From Isoetes taiwanensis (Eukaryota; Streptophyta; Lycopodiopsida; Isoetales; Isoetaceae), in NCBI GenBank assembly GCA_021234155.1, contig JAJEKV010000688.1, positions 1-64,000 on the forward strand: 64,000 bases of DNA, written 5' to 3'. The notes beneath the pieces were generated by a model, which did no database searches, was not told the origin of the DNA, and worked only from the letters and a program-made list of their open reading frames with translations. Numbering within the stretch: the first letter of the stretch is position 1; each line of letters starts with the position of its first letter. Made by a program: the position numbers and the translations under genes. Below, in pieces: positions 26,461 through 39,600 of this stretch.

Positions 26461-29400
26461 ATTGAATAGAATAGAATAGAATAGAGTTTTTATCGTCCAC
26501 GGAGACCAATAGCCTATGGGACCCAAACAGGAGGCGCAGCAAGCGTATTACTGTCCAGGTTAAAAAAAAACCCCTCCCCGCCCATAAAGGGTTGTTTGGG
26601 GGAAAAAATCGTGACAGGAATAGGTTTGCCGTCAAACTGTACAAATACAAATACAAATATAGACAGAAATATGTACATGTATCAGGTAAGTGCCCGAGTG
26701 TAAAAAATGATTACACTTTTAGCTTTGTTGAGAACTACTCCAGCAGCTGCTCCAAATTTATCAATGGCCTTCATCACCATGCTTGAGAAATACAAGTGTG
26801 TCATCTTGCATCATAGTAAAAGCATCATCAACCTGGGGCAGTTCTAGACAGTTTATCTCCTTTTTCTGTTGCAATAGATTGCCATCCTAGTTACTATCTC
26901 TATCTCTGTTATTATTACAAGAAACTTATCGCGGCGGCCAAGGCCGCCGCGAACGTTTCTCTTTCCCAGCCCATAACAAATGGCCTAACGTGCAACATCC
27001 AAGGGGGATTCACTTGTGTTATGCGTATAAACCATCTGAGTGTACGCTAAGGGGTTTTTTATTGCCTATTCTGTACTTATAATAAGGGGTTTACTTGTCT
27101 AGTTGTATTTTAAGGAGTATAAGGGTATATCAAGCCAATTTTCTGCGTATGATAAGGGGGTTTTGCCTGACCCTAGGAACGCAGATGCCATATCCAAAAT
27201 ATATATAGGTGAATCCCCTGGGGCAACATCCTGCTTATTCTACCAAGGTGAATAAGATTTTTTTTCTTTAAAATCGCAATGGCTTAAAAGTAATGTTTAG
27301 GTTCTCTTCATCAATGAATTTACTGAACATCTTCAATTAATCTTGGTGATTTATAGATATCACAGCAAGTCCAATCAAAAGATGGCACATACGCATTTTT
27401 TTGAGGATTGTGAAAATTTAACCAGCTTGATGGGCTAAAAATCCAGATCCATCAATATTATGAAATTGGTCGGGTATCATATCTCACAATGTCATATGCA
27501 GGGATGCAAGATACATCTTTTTACAGGCGTTACAGAAGGAAAACCACCACGAATTAATATACTCTTAGACAAATCTACTCTTTGAATAACGAAGAACAAA
27601 ATCATATCGATTACCGGAATAGGTCGAATCTGTTGTGAAGCATCTTGCCGTACACTAAGCAGCCTGATTTAAAGACTATGAGCAACTGCAGAAGCTGTAA
27701 TGAAGGATGACCGCAATGCAGTAGTTAAGGTAGCAATGTTGGAGGAAAGCCCTGTTTGGTGCAACAAGTCTGTCTATATTTATCCAAGACTATTTTATGA
27801 GCTAGATAATGTAAGCTACGAATGAAAAGCTTCAAATGAGAGAGCTTTTGGCGTTTGCTCCAATTTCATTTTTTGTGTATGTTCATTAATATTAGCTTTT
27901 AACTTAATGGATAGAAATCATCATGTCCCCTGCATTTATAGTGAGCTACAGGCACATATGATTACTCATCCCTTTTCTCGCACCAAAGCGTGATCATATT
28001 TCTTCCACTCGAGCTACTGTCGCCACTATATGTACATACGATTACTCATCCCCGCCTGAAGCACAGTCGCCACTATATGTACATACGATTACTCATCCCT
28101 TTTTCGCACCAACCGTGACCATATTTCTTCCGGCTCCAATTGCATATGATAACAAAAATGCATTACTCTTCAATCTTTTGTGCATCTATAAAGACATGAT
28201 GTGCATCTTAAAATACTGAGAGAAAGCAATTGCATCAAAACCGGAAGATGGTGAATTGACCATACATTAGCAAACTGGGAAAACATTGAAAATATTTACA
28301 AAGATAACCAAATTCCAATCTTTTGACAATTATGAGTGTAAGATGGTAAAAAAGCTTTATGGTACATGTTGGTTAAAAAATACATGTTGATTGCTCTTGA
28401 TATGTGTTTTGTTCGCGATGGTGATAAATGTTGTTACCGTATGGCAAGTGAGAGATCTGCGTGTGAGAGATCTGCGGCGCCACCGGGGTTGCTAATAGCC
28501 CTATTCATTTTTTCATTTGCTCATCAATATTTTTTGCAACGTAGTAATCGCTTTTTGGCATCCGCCATAGCCTTTGGCACTTTTATAGATGCCACCAAGA
28601 TCGGAAGTTGCACTTAGGCCTAATTTGAACCATCGTTCGATTCTGAATCTGAAAATGCATAAAGCAATGCCATATAGTAAGGCGGATTTAACCTTGAGAA
28701 GAAGGGTAGTAGTGCCATTTCCGGCACAGGCCACATAGCACCTCTCGCATATATCTCTGCCCGCCTCGGGCCAAGGTTTTTGCATTACCATAGCCAATGT
28801 TCAAAGCATTCACCACCAGCTCGTTTCCACCGGTCCGGATTTGCCCAACCATCTCATCAATTTAGAGGCCCCGCCTTGTCAAATCTCTGCTCCCCATGGA
28901 TCCCAAGTTTCCCGATCCCATTTTGTTTATGGAGGCCACGCTACATACTAAACCCTCTCTTCACGCCTTAATCCGGAGATTTCTTTGACAACAAATCGTG
29001 GATTACTTCATGGATTTTGTTGTGGATCTTGCAGAGCACCAAGATCCTGGGCGATTATCGCCGGATCTCGCTACTTGAAGTCGCGGTAGATTATTATCTT
29101 CCCTTTTTATCCCTCGTCGATGGTACTAATCTTAATTCGATAATTAGAAAAGAAAGTAAAAGCATTGAATCATTTTTTCATGCAGATTGGAGGTAAAGAA
29201 TGAGATGCAAGTTTAGTCTTGGGACATTCGAGGCCAAGCCCTCGGCCGCAAGGATTTGTCGGAGTATCGCCCTGAGAATCCCGAGGCGGTAATTTTTGGA
29301 GAAATGCCACGTGCGTGAAGTTCTAATCTAAACATTTAAAGGTGGATTCTTGTCAATTCTTTTTCCGTAACTAGAACCCTATGCGATTCAGTAATGCAAG

Positions 29401-30406
29401 AAAAGCTAGGTAGCAAATACATGCCAATCGGCAAGAAGATACCTTAGATCGTGCGGTATGCCTAGATGGTTGATTCACGCTCTAAATCCTCTGTTTTCGC
29501 CTAAAATATCGAGCATAGAGCGAGGGGCGGTCACAAAAAGCCGGATGATAGAACATGAACGAGAGCAAATTTGAAGAAAAAAGTCGGATGTCATTCACGG
29601 GAGCAAATTTTCTTTATGACAATGGCTTGTCACAATTAGTTGCATATTTTCGACCGCCCCAAGGCGGGCCGGTGGCGGGGGATTTCCACATCTTTGCCTG
29701 GATTTTTCTAGTGCCACGTATTTTTGAGTAACCCGGCTTGAAAGCCCTATTGGCGCACATATCTGAGATATTTGCATTATTAAAATCATGCTACAAATCG
29801 CTAAAATCATTGGGCGCAGAACGCCCATCTCAAAACCAAAAGCTTTAGAGGCCGCCTTCTAGAGTAGTAGATCTAGCGGTGGAAATGAGTGCCCTTTAGG
29901 AATGCGAGAATGAGGACATCTACCACAAGCGCCCATACCCTTCCGAAAAGTATGCTTGCATCGTAACGAAGCGATCGCGATAGGGGGTGAACAGAGGTGC
30001 CTTGGGTTCAAACCATAGCCCGCAATAATGGGTTTCTTCGACCCTAAAGAAAAGAGGAGGTTCGTAATGGTTTCTTCGACCCGGAAGAAAAGGACACGTG
30101 GTGGCGAAGAACAATTTTTCTCCTCTTATTTTAGAAAAGGCTTAAATAAATAAGCGTGGCAAACTGTGGGTTCGTCTCGACCGTAGAATATTAGAAGTGA
30201 ATTTTTATGAGAACAAATTACACCGCTTTATATAGGTAGTGAAAAAGAGGTATGGGGCTAGTGGACCCCACTTCCTGACTCCCCTTTTGCATTGAAAAGG
30301 TTTTGAAAAGGTTTTACATTAAAGCTCCAAACCTTTTTATATATGTTCTCGGGGAAACTAGATGTGCCATTGCTTTCTCCAAGCACTGCCAGTTTATTGT
30401 GTCATA
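26461..30406. other. Gene-free region, short repeats
   Basis: GAATAGAATAGAATAGAATAG occurs near 26464-26484, and two ATAAGGGG-rich boxes near 27050-27170. At 27950-28140, interleaved direct repeats contain ACTATATGTACATACGATTA (twice) and ATTACTCATCCC (three times). 28.2-30.4 kb has only short frames. No gene or RNA recognised. Confidence 0.4.
26921..26960. repeat. GC-rich palindrome CGCGGCGGCC-AA-GGCCGCCGCG
   Basis: Ten-base perfect arms with an AA centre (26930-26951) extend outward as GAAAC...GTTTC with a small mismatch, giving an almost 40-nt hairpin in otherwise AT-rich sequence. There is no CTRR end after it, so it is not a Helitron terminus. Confidence 0.85.
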
Positions 30407-32439
30407 TCTACTTATTTAAAATGTTTCTGGGGTGGGGTGTCTCCCTTTTTCCGGCTGCCGGTAACACTCCATTTTCCGGCTGCCGGTAACACTCCATTTT
30501 CCGGCCATTAGCGTTATTTTGGAATGTCTTAAAATCTTTCCGGCGAAATTTTTGGGGTTTTATTTCGGGGTAGGGTTTAAGCCGTTTTTGAAAGACGGTC
30601 CTAGGGTTTGAGCCGTTTTGAAGGATGGTGTTGCAACGCCTGCTCCAGAATAGCTGATTTCCATCTCCATTCGAAAATGCAGAGGCGGTTATCAAGCCAA
30701 AGTGCCGGTTTTCAAGCAAGCTATACGTCTTTATTCAAGTATGTAGAGGTGGTTCTGAAGCTGGATGACGATTCTCCTCCTCCTCTGCCTTCCATATTTC
30801 ATTCAGGGCCATAAGCACAAGCAAATTAAATCCTAGAGGTCTCATGGAGCTCCGACATCAGGTAGCAGATAAGAAATTACTTGCTGTTTCTTTTTAGCTT
30901 CAGTCCGTCATTTGATTTTTTCATGTTTATGTCTTCAGTAGCGAAGCCGCTATGTTCAATCCTCCAGCTTTTAAAAGATTGGCATTCCTCATATCACCTG
31001 TGCAAGTGCAGGTTGAGCTATGACTTCTCAGCATAAAAATGTTGCTCTGCTATATGCAGGGATATAAAATGTGCAAAGAAGAATCACCTACTCTTTGAGG
31101 CAAGTTGCAGTGTAAGAACAATTACCTACACTAAGGCAAATCCGCCTTCTCTAATCTGCCATTATCACAACCTACAGATGTTATTCTTTCCATTCATTAT
31201 ACAAAAAGCAAAGGCGGTTGGGGAGCTAGAGAGCCGATTGTTCTCTTGCTGCATGTGTTTTTTTATTGGAAGCTGTGAGCATGCGTTGTGGCCGACCATT
31301 GCATTTTTGCAAGCCATTCTTGCATGCTGCATGCAAGGTACACTTCTGGAACTATTTCATATTTTAAAGCTTTCCATGGTTATTTTAGAGCTTGAAAATA
31401 GCTGAAGCAAATATAACCCGGAGTCCTCACACAACACCATATTCATCTGGCATGTGTGTTGACATTGTGGCATTTTGCTAGCATCTTTCAGCGACACAGG
31501 CTTTTGGTGTGTCTTTTCTTTTTGTTTCTGCTATTCTGAATTAGCCCTTGCAATATGTCATGATGAACATTTTCTTGCTGCAGGACGTCTTTGCGCAGTC
31601 TTGCAAATTTGTGATAGGCAGCACGTACTACGGTTTGTTGACGCAGGAGAACTGTATACAGTCCAAGGTTGAGGTAAACTCTGCAGGGAAACTTTTACGG
31701 AAACCGTGTTCAAAGGAAGCTTGCTGCAAGTATTATAGCATCATTTTGTGTAGAGGCGGTGAGAACAAAAGACTGGCATTCTAATAATTGTCTGGCATAG
31801 AGAAGGTGGGTCTGCGCCTGACAAGCTATCTAAATCGTCATTTTCTGTGTAAGTTTCACTAATTTTCAGGCTTATCTGATGTCTTAAGTTTGTTCAATCT
31901 TTTAAATGTAGTGGAGATTTGGCCATTTCATAATCATACTCTGTATTATGTTCTTTTTTTCTTTCCATTTGCTTGAAGCGCTATGTGTTTTTATTGTCAA
32001 TCCCTTTTCCAGTCGAATATGTAAACCATGTGCCAGTTTAAACGCTACCTGGTCGTGATCCAGAGCCACCATTAGACTACAAATCCGTTTCAGAACTCAT
32101 TATGATATTCATCTTGAAAAGAATGGCACATGGACTGCAGATTCCCCACAGATATTATGACAGTGAGAATGACAGTGAGATTCAATCCTCTGCCATGCAT
32201 ATTTCATTCAGGCAAACTTTCCTTCTTCCGACCATGCATTTGTTTCTTTTTTTCTTTCGTCAATCGGCTAGAGCAGCCTTCCTTATGTGGCTAATGTGAT
32301 GGTGTCCTCAAGATCGGTGAAAATGAGGTTAGATATTGTGATGCAAAACTTAAAAGGTTGATGGCATTTCTGTTAATTGGCAGTTGATGGTTTGCATGGT
32401 TTGCAGGCAATATCTTATTCTCATGGTTTGCAGGCCATA
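30407..32439 (+). mobile_element. Helitron unit A, 5' partial copy
   Basis: Begins TCTACTTATTTAAAATG immediately after a host A, as Helitrons do (insertion between A and T, 5' end TC). The sequence is nearly identical to the first 2.0 kb of unit B, differing by an extra copy of a roughly 27-bp segment near 30470-30500 and a few single bases. It stops abruptly at ...GGCCATA, where unit B begins. No Rep/helicase coding sequence is visible, so it is non-autonomous. Short open frames (for example 31178-31405, 31548-31784) recur in unit B and may be captured exon pieces, but I do not recognise a protein. Confidence 0.75.
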
Positions 32440-35400
32440 TCTACTTATTTAAAATGTTTCTGGGGTGGGGTGTCTCCCTTTTTCCGGCTGCCGGTAACAC
32501 TCCATTTTCCGGCCATTAGCGTTATTTTGGAATGTCTTAAAATCTTTCCGGCGAAATTTTTGGGGTTTTATTTGGGGGGGTAGGGTTTAAGCCGTTTTGA
32601 AAGACGGTCCTAGGGTTTGAGCCGTTTTGAAGGATGGTGTTGCAACGCCTGCTCCAGAATAGCTGATTTCCATCTCCATTCGAAAATGCAGAGGCGGTTA
32701 TCAAGCCAAAGTGCCGGTTTTCAAGCAAGCTATACGTCTTTATTCAAGTATGTAGAGGTGGTTCTGAAGCTGGATGACGATTCTCCTCCTCCTCTGCCTT
32801 CCATATTTCATTCAGGGCCATAAAGCAAGCAAATTAAATCCTAGAGGTCTCATGGAGCTCCGACATCAGGTAGCAGATAAGAAATTACTTGCTGTTTCTT
32901 TTTAGCTTCAGTCCGTCATTTGATTTTTTCATGTTTATGTCTTCAGTAGCGAAGCCGCTATGTTCAATCCTCCAGCTTTTAAAAGATTGGCATTCCTCAT
33001 ATCACCTGTGCAAGTGCAGGTTGAGCTATGACTTCTCAGCATAAAAATGTTGCTCTGCTATATGCAGGGATATAAAATGTGCAAAGAAGAATCACCTACT
33101 CTTTGAGGCAAGTTGCAGTGTAAGAACAATTACCTACACTAAGGCAAATCCGCCTTCTCTAATCTGCCATTATCACAACCTACAGATGTTATTCTTTCCA
33201 TTCATTATACAAAAAGCAAAGGCGGTTGGGGAGCTAGAGAGCCGATTGTTCTCTTGCTGCATGTGTTTTTTTATTGGAAGCTGTGAGCATGCGTTGTGGC
33301 CGACCATTGCATTTTTGCAAGCCATTCTTGCATGCTGCATGCAAGGTACACTTCTGGAACTATTTCATATTTTAAAGCTTTCCATGGTTATTTTAGAGCT
33401 TGAAAATAGCTGAAGCAAGTATAACCCGGAGTCCTCACACAACACCATATTCATCTGGCATGTGTGTTGACATTGTGGCATTTTGCTAGCATCTTTCAGC
33501 GACACAGGCTTTTGGTGTGTCTTTTCTTTTTGTTTCTGCTATTCTGAATTAGCCCTTGCAATATGTCATGATGAACATTTTCTTGCTGCAGGACGTCTTT
33601 GCGCAGTCTTGCAAATTTGTGATAGGCAGCACGTACTACGGTTTGTTGACGCAGGAGAACTGTATACAGTCCAAGGTTGAGGTAAACTCTGCAGGGAAAC
33701 TTTTACGGAAACCGTGTTCAAAGGAAGCTTGCTGCAAGTATTATAGCATCATTTTGTGTAGAGGCGGTGAGAACAAAAGACTGGCATTCTAATAATTGTC
33801 TGGCATAGAGAAGGTGGGTCTGCGCCTGACAAGCTATCTAAATCGTCATTTTCTGTGTAAGTTTCACTAATTTTCAGGCTTATCTGATGTCTTAAGTTTG
33901 TTCAATCTTTTAAATGTAGTGGAGATTTGGCCATTTCATAATCATACTCTGTATTATGTTCTTTTTTTCTTTCCATTTGCTTGAAGCGCTATGTGTTTTT
34001 ATTGTCAATCCCTTTTCCAGTCGAATATGTAAACCATGTGCCAGTTTAAACGCTACCTGGTCGTGATCCAGAGCCACCATTAGACTACAAATCCGTTTCA
34101 GAACTCATTATGATATTCATCTTGAAAAGAATGGCACATGGACTGCAGATTCCCCACAGATATTATGACAGTGAGAATGACAGTGAGATTCAATCCTCTG
34201 CCATGCATATTTCATTCAGGCAAACTTTCCTTCTTCCGACCATGCATTTGTTTCTTTTTTTCTTTCGTCAATCGGCTAGAGCAGCCTTCCTTATGTGGCT
34301 AATGTGATGGTGTCCTCAAGATCGGTGAAAATGAGGTTAGATATTGTGATGCAAAACTTAAAAGGTTGATGGCATTTCTGTTAATTGGCAGTTGATGGTT
34401 TGCATGGTTTGCAGGCAATATCTTATTCTCATGGTTTGCAGGCCATATTCTATTCTATACCATGGTTTGCGGGCAGTATTTTCTAAAGAGCTCACAGCGT
34501 AGATCTTTGACATCTCATTTTGAAGGCATGCATATGATATCTGTTATTTCTCTTCATGATTAGTCCATGTGTTGGAGTTCATTCTGAGATGTGAAAATAT
34601 GCATTTTCCTCCAACCATCCAAGTCTCCACTGCAGCGAGCCGTCACTTGCCTAAAATGTAAATACTGTTTGATGAAGTTGAGACTGTTATAGCTGACGTG
34701 CTATTTGCAAACATGTTTTCACATTGGAGTCAAAGCCCCATTCGGCTCTATCAGCATTGCAGAAGTTTGTATTGTTTGGAATTGTATTTGCAGGTAGAAT
34801 TTGCACATTGCTTTATTTCCTACTGATTCAGTTAGTTTCACACATTATCCAAGATGTAGCAGCATGGTTGCATGTACCTTGAAGTGCACTGTTGACATCC
34901 TACTGTTTGCTGTCACATTTGCCATAGATTGTAAGTGCATTGTTTTTGAAATGATAAGCTTTTTAGAGTCAACAGATTGTCTAAAATATGAAATTACAAG
35001 CAAGCAACTGCAACTGTAATTTGAGCAATTTTTTGCAGGCTGATCTGTTGGGCGCTACAGAAGCATCAAATCCTTTAGTGGTAAGAAACATGCGGTGAAT
35101 TTGTGCACCCATTTTAAGTGGATATGTTTCTCATTAATCTGTCTCAAGTACATGGGCAAACTTGACACACTTTGCTGTTTAGATAAGCCCAGATAACAAG
35201 AAAATATATCCTTCCATTATGAGGTCCAATGGGAATGGTTTGCAATGGCTGTTCATTTCTTCGTTGATTTATTATAATGTAAGAATGAGTAAAATGCTTT
35301 GGTGGGTTTCTAATCTTAAAAATATTATCTCATGTCCTTAATAAGTTGCACTTGAACACATTGTTATTGGATCACGCTACCCTCCTCAATAGTATGTTTG

Positions 35401-36699
35401 ACCTTCTCATAGTATGCATTGTATTATGAGGAGCCTGCTTTTGATAATGAAATAGGTAGATTTCAGACCACCTTCAGTTTACCATCATTGCATCATATGC
35501 ATCATGGGAATCAAGCAACCCATGATCATAGTTTGCTTATTACTTTGTATGTAAACTTTTGTGCTATATAAGAGTGTTGTGGATGCAAGAGTTTATAAAC
35601 TCTAGATTCAACACGAAGTTACATGAAAATTCGCACACATCATTATAAACAATTTGGTTATGCGGTCCAAGGTATGCCATTGTTATTCACGGGTTTACAA
35701 TATGAATTTATGCCTATCCTTATTATTGATGATAACGATGATAGAATATAGATAGATAAATAAAGATAAAATTGCATCTCTTATTATTGATGATGACTAT
35801 GATAGAATTGCATCTATTCAGACTGCCATAAGCAGTGCAATAATAAGGACAAACTATCCAAGCTCATCAATGTGTTGAATAATGTTTTGGTATATGTTAA
35901 AAAATATCATGGTTGTTAAACGTATCATGGTTGTTTTGGTCATAAAAAGTCTCTCGCTTCAATGCTTTTTAGGGCTTTTGTCCCACATTATTGGGGCACA
36001 TTTGCTTTCATAAAAATTCCATAAATATCGTAAAGGTTATGAATAATGGACAATCTTACAGAAGATATGGGTACCCTACTTATGCCCAACAACATTGGGT
36101 ACACCTTTACCATATGTTTTAGATACCTTCGAAATGTCATGTTGCAGGGTATTATGGACTTTGAAGGAGATGATACAGGTACTATTGGTCGAAAAGTTGT
36201 GTAGGTAGCATGGGAGCATCAAACAAAGTACAGCATTAGGCCCTTGGTGATGTGCGCCATGTGGAGATACATATTTAGAGTTCCATCATGATGTAAAATA
36301 CGTTAATGAGCTAGGACATGATTTTGTGTTTTGGATTTATGTACCTATTTTTTGTTGGTGTACTTAACTACCTCTAAGTGTGACATTTTGAGCATAAGTT
36401 TGGATCTGTCTTTCTAAATTTTCGTCTTTAGAGGTAGATTTAACTGCCCATCCCACATTCGTTATAAAGCATTGTTTTCGCTACTGAAATCCATAAAAGC
36501 AAAGTTAATACATTGATGATATTGTCATTAGACAATTTCAATAACAAAAGCAAATAATGTCTATTCTTGCCAATATCAACATTTGCTATTGTCAAAGTTG
36601 CACATATGGATATTTCGTTGTCAAAGCCGCGACTTTATGGATGTTAAAGGCCAAGAAAAACACATCATTGAGACATTAACGCCGCAACACGTTTACTAG
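32440..36699 (+). mobile_element. Helitron unit B, full length (4.26 kb)
   Basis: Starts TCTACTTATTTAAAATG after an A and ends CTAG, directly abutting the TC of unit C. The order and content match unit C throughout. The 3' subterminal hairpin is decayed here (AACGCCGCAACACG in place of the GCCCGGC/GCCGGGC stem of unit C). No helicase or Rep domain is seen. A short cluster of TGGTTTGCAGGC-like repeats lies at 34400-34475; the truncation of unit A corresponds to a position inside this cluster. Confidence 0.82.
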
Positions 36700-39600
36700 T
36701 CTACTTATTTAAAATGTTTCTGGGGTGGGGTGTCTCCCTTTTTCCGGCTGCCGGTAACACTCCATTTTCCGGCCATTAGCGTTATTTTGGAATGTCTTAA
36801 AATCTTTCCGCCAAATTTTTGGGGTTTTATTTGGGGTAGGGTTTAAGCCGCTTTTGAAAGATGGTCCTAGGGTTTGAGCCGTTTTGAAGGATGGTGTTGC
36901 AACGCCGCTCGAATTAGCCGATTTCCATCTCCATTCAAAATGCGTAGGCGGTTATCAAGCCAAAGTGCGGTTTTCAAGCAAGCTATCGTCTTTATTCAAG
37001 TATGTAGAGGTGGTTCGAAGCCGGATGACGATTCTCCTCCTCCCTCCGCCTTCCATATTTCATTCGGGGCCATAAGCGCCAAAGCAAATTAAATCCTAGA
37101 GGTCTCATGGATCTCGGGCATCGTAGCGGATAAGAAATTACTTGTCGCTTTTTTTTTTTTCAAATTGGTCATTTGATTTTTTTTCATGTTTATGTCTTGA
37201 TGCCCAAGCCGCTATGTTCAATCCTCCGCTTTTTAAAAGATTGGCATTCCTCATATCACACCGTGCAAGTCACGGGTTGAGCTATGACTTCTCAAAGATA
37301 AAATGTTGCTCGCTATATGCGGGGATATAAAATGTGCAAAGAAGAATCACCTACTCTTTGAGGCAAGTTGCGATTAGTAAGAACAATTACCTACACTAAG
37401 GCAAACCGCCTTCTCTAATGCGCCATTATCACAACCTACGGATGTTATTCTTTCCATTCATTATACAAAAAGCAAAGGCGGTTGGGGAGCTAGAGAGCCG
37501 ATTGTTCTCTTTTCGCATGTGTTTTTTATTGGAATTTTGTGAGCATGCGTTGTGGCCGACCATTGCATTTTTGCAAGCCATTCTTGCATCTTTGCATGCA
37601 AGGTACACGGAACTATTTCATATTTTAAAGCTTTCCATGGTTATTTTAGAGCTTGAAAATATTTGAAGCAAATATAACCCGGGAGTCCTCACACAACACC
37701 ATATTCATCCGGCATGTGTGTTGACATTGTGGCATTTTGCTAGCATCTTTCAAATGGACCACAGGCTTTTGGTGTGTCTTTTCTTTTTTGTTTTACGCTA
37801 TTCAATTAGCCCTTGCAATATGTCATGATGAACATTTTCTTCTGCAGCGGGGCGTTTTGCGCAGATCTTGCAAATTTGTGATAAAAGACGCATTACTACG
37901 GTTTGTTGACGCCAGAGAATCGTGATCTGATCCAAGGTTGAGGTAAACTCTGGAAACTTTACTTAAAACCGTGTTCAAAGGAAGCTTTGCTGCAAGTATT
38001 ATAGCATCATTTTGTGTAGAGGCGGTGAGAACAAAAGACCGGCATTCTAATAATTGTCCGGCATAGAGAAGGTGGGTCTCAAGGCTACCGACAAGCTATC
38101 TAAATCGTCATTTTCTCGCGGTAAGTTTCACTAATTTTCGGGCTTATCCGATGTCTTAAGTTTGTTCAATCTTTTAAATGTAGTGGAGATTTGGCCATTT
38201 CATAATCATACTCGTATTATGTCTTTTTTTCTTTCCATTTGCTTGAAGCGCTATGTGTTTTTATTGTCAATCCCTTTTCGGTCGAATATGTAAACCATGT
38301 GCGTTTAAACGCTTACCCGGTCGTGATCCGAGCCACCATTAGACTACAAACCGTTTCGTAACTCATTATGATATTCATCTTGAAAAGAATGGCACATGGA
38401 CCGCAGATTCCCCACGAGATATTATGACAAAGTGAGAATGACGGTGAGATTCAATCCTACGCCATGCATATTTCATTCAGCAAACTTTCCTTCTTCCCGA
38501 CCATGCATTTTGTTTTTTTTTTCTTTCAATCGGCTAAAGCGGCCTTCCTTATGTGGCTAATGTGATGGTGTCCTCAAGATCGGTGAAAAATGAGGTTAGA
38601 TATTGTGATGCAAAACTTAAAAGGTTGATGGCATTTCGTTAATTGGCGTTGATGGTTTTGCATGGTTTGCGTGCAATATCTTATTCTCATGGTTTGCGTG
38701 CCATATTCTATTCTATACCATGGTTTGGCAAGATTTTCTAAAGAGCTCACAGTAGATCTTTGACATCTCATTTTGAAGGCATGCATATGATATCCTTATT
38801 TCTCTTCATGATTAGTCCATGTGTTGGAGTTCATTCCGAGATGTGAAAATATGCATTTTCCTCCAACCATCCAAGTCTCCACCGGCCGAGCCGTCACTTG
38901 CCTAAAATGTAAATACTTGTTTGATGAAGTTGAGATCGTTATAGCCGACGTGCTATTTGCAAACATGTTTTCACATTGGAGTCAAAGCCCCATTCGGCTC
39001 TATCAAAGATTGCGTAAGTTTGTATTGTTTGGAATTGTATTTGCGGTGTAGAATTTGCACATTGCTTTATTTCCTATCGATTCGTTAGTTTCACACATTA
39101 TCCAAGATGTAGCAAGCATGGTTGCATGTACCTTGAAGTGCAATCGTTGACATCCTACTGCTTGTTGTCACATTTGCCATAGATTGTAAGTGCATTGTTT
39201 TTTGAAATGATAAGCTTTTTAGAGTCATGCATTGTCTAAAATATGAAATTACAAGCAAGCAACGTGAACCGTAATTTGAGCAATTTTTGCAGTGCTCGAC
39301 TGTTGGGCTCTGTACATCAAATCCTTTTAGTGGTAAGAAACATGCGGTGAATTTGTGCACCCATTTTAAGTGGATATGTTTCTCATTAATCAGTCTCTCA
39401 AGTACATGGGCAAACTTGACACACTTTCTTCGTTTTAGATAAGCCCGGATAACAAGAAAATATATCCTTCCATTATGAGGTCCAATGGGAATGGTTTGCA
39501 ATGGTCATTCATTTCTTCGTTGATTTATTATAATGTAAGAATGAGTAAAATGCTTTGGTGGGTTTCTAATCTTAAAATATTATCTCATGTCCTTAATAAG

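Noticed and set aside
26930-26951. GC-rich hairpin as a Helitron 3' end
   Set aside because: No CTRR-T terminus within 10-15 bases after the stem.
31178-31784. Repeated 65-78-codon frames in Helitron units
   Set aside because: Conserved only because the units are recent copies; no start context, domain or splice structure supports a gene.
39091-39501. 136-codon minus-strand frame in Helitron unit C
   Set aside because: The matching part of unit B is not open; the frame depends on the error-like differences of C.
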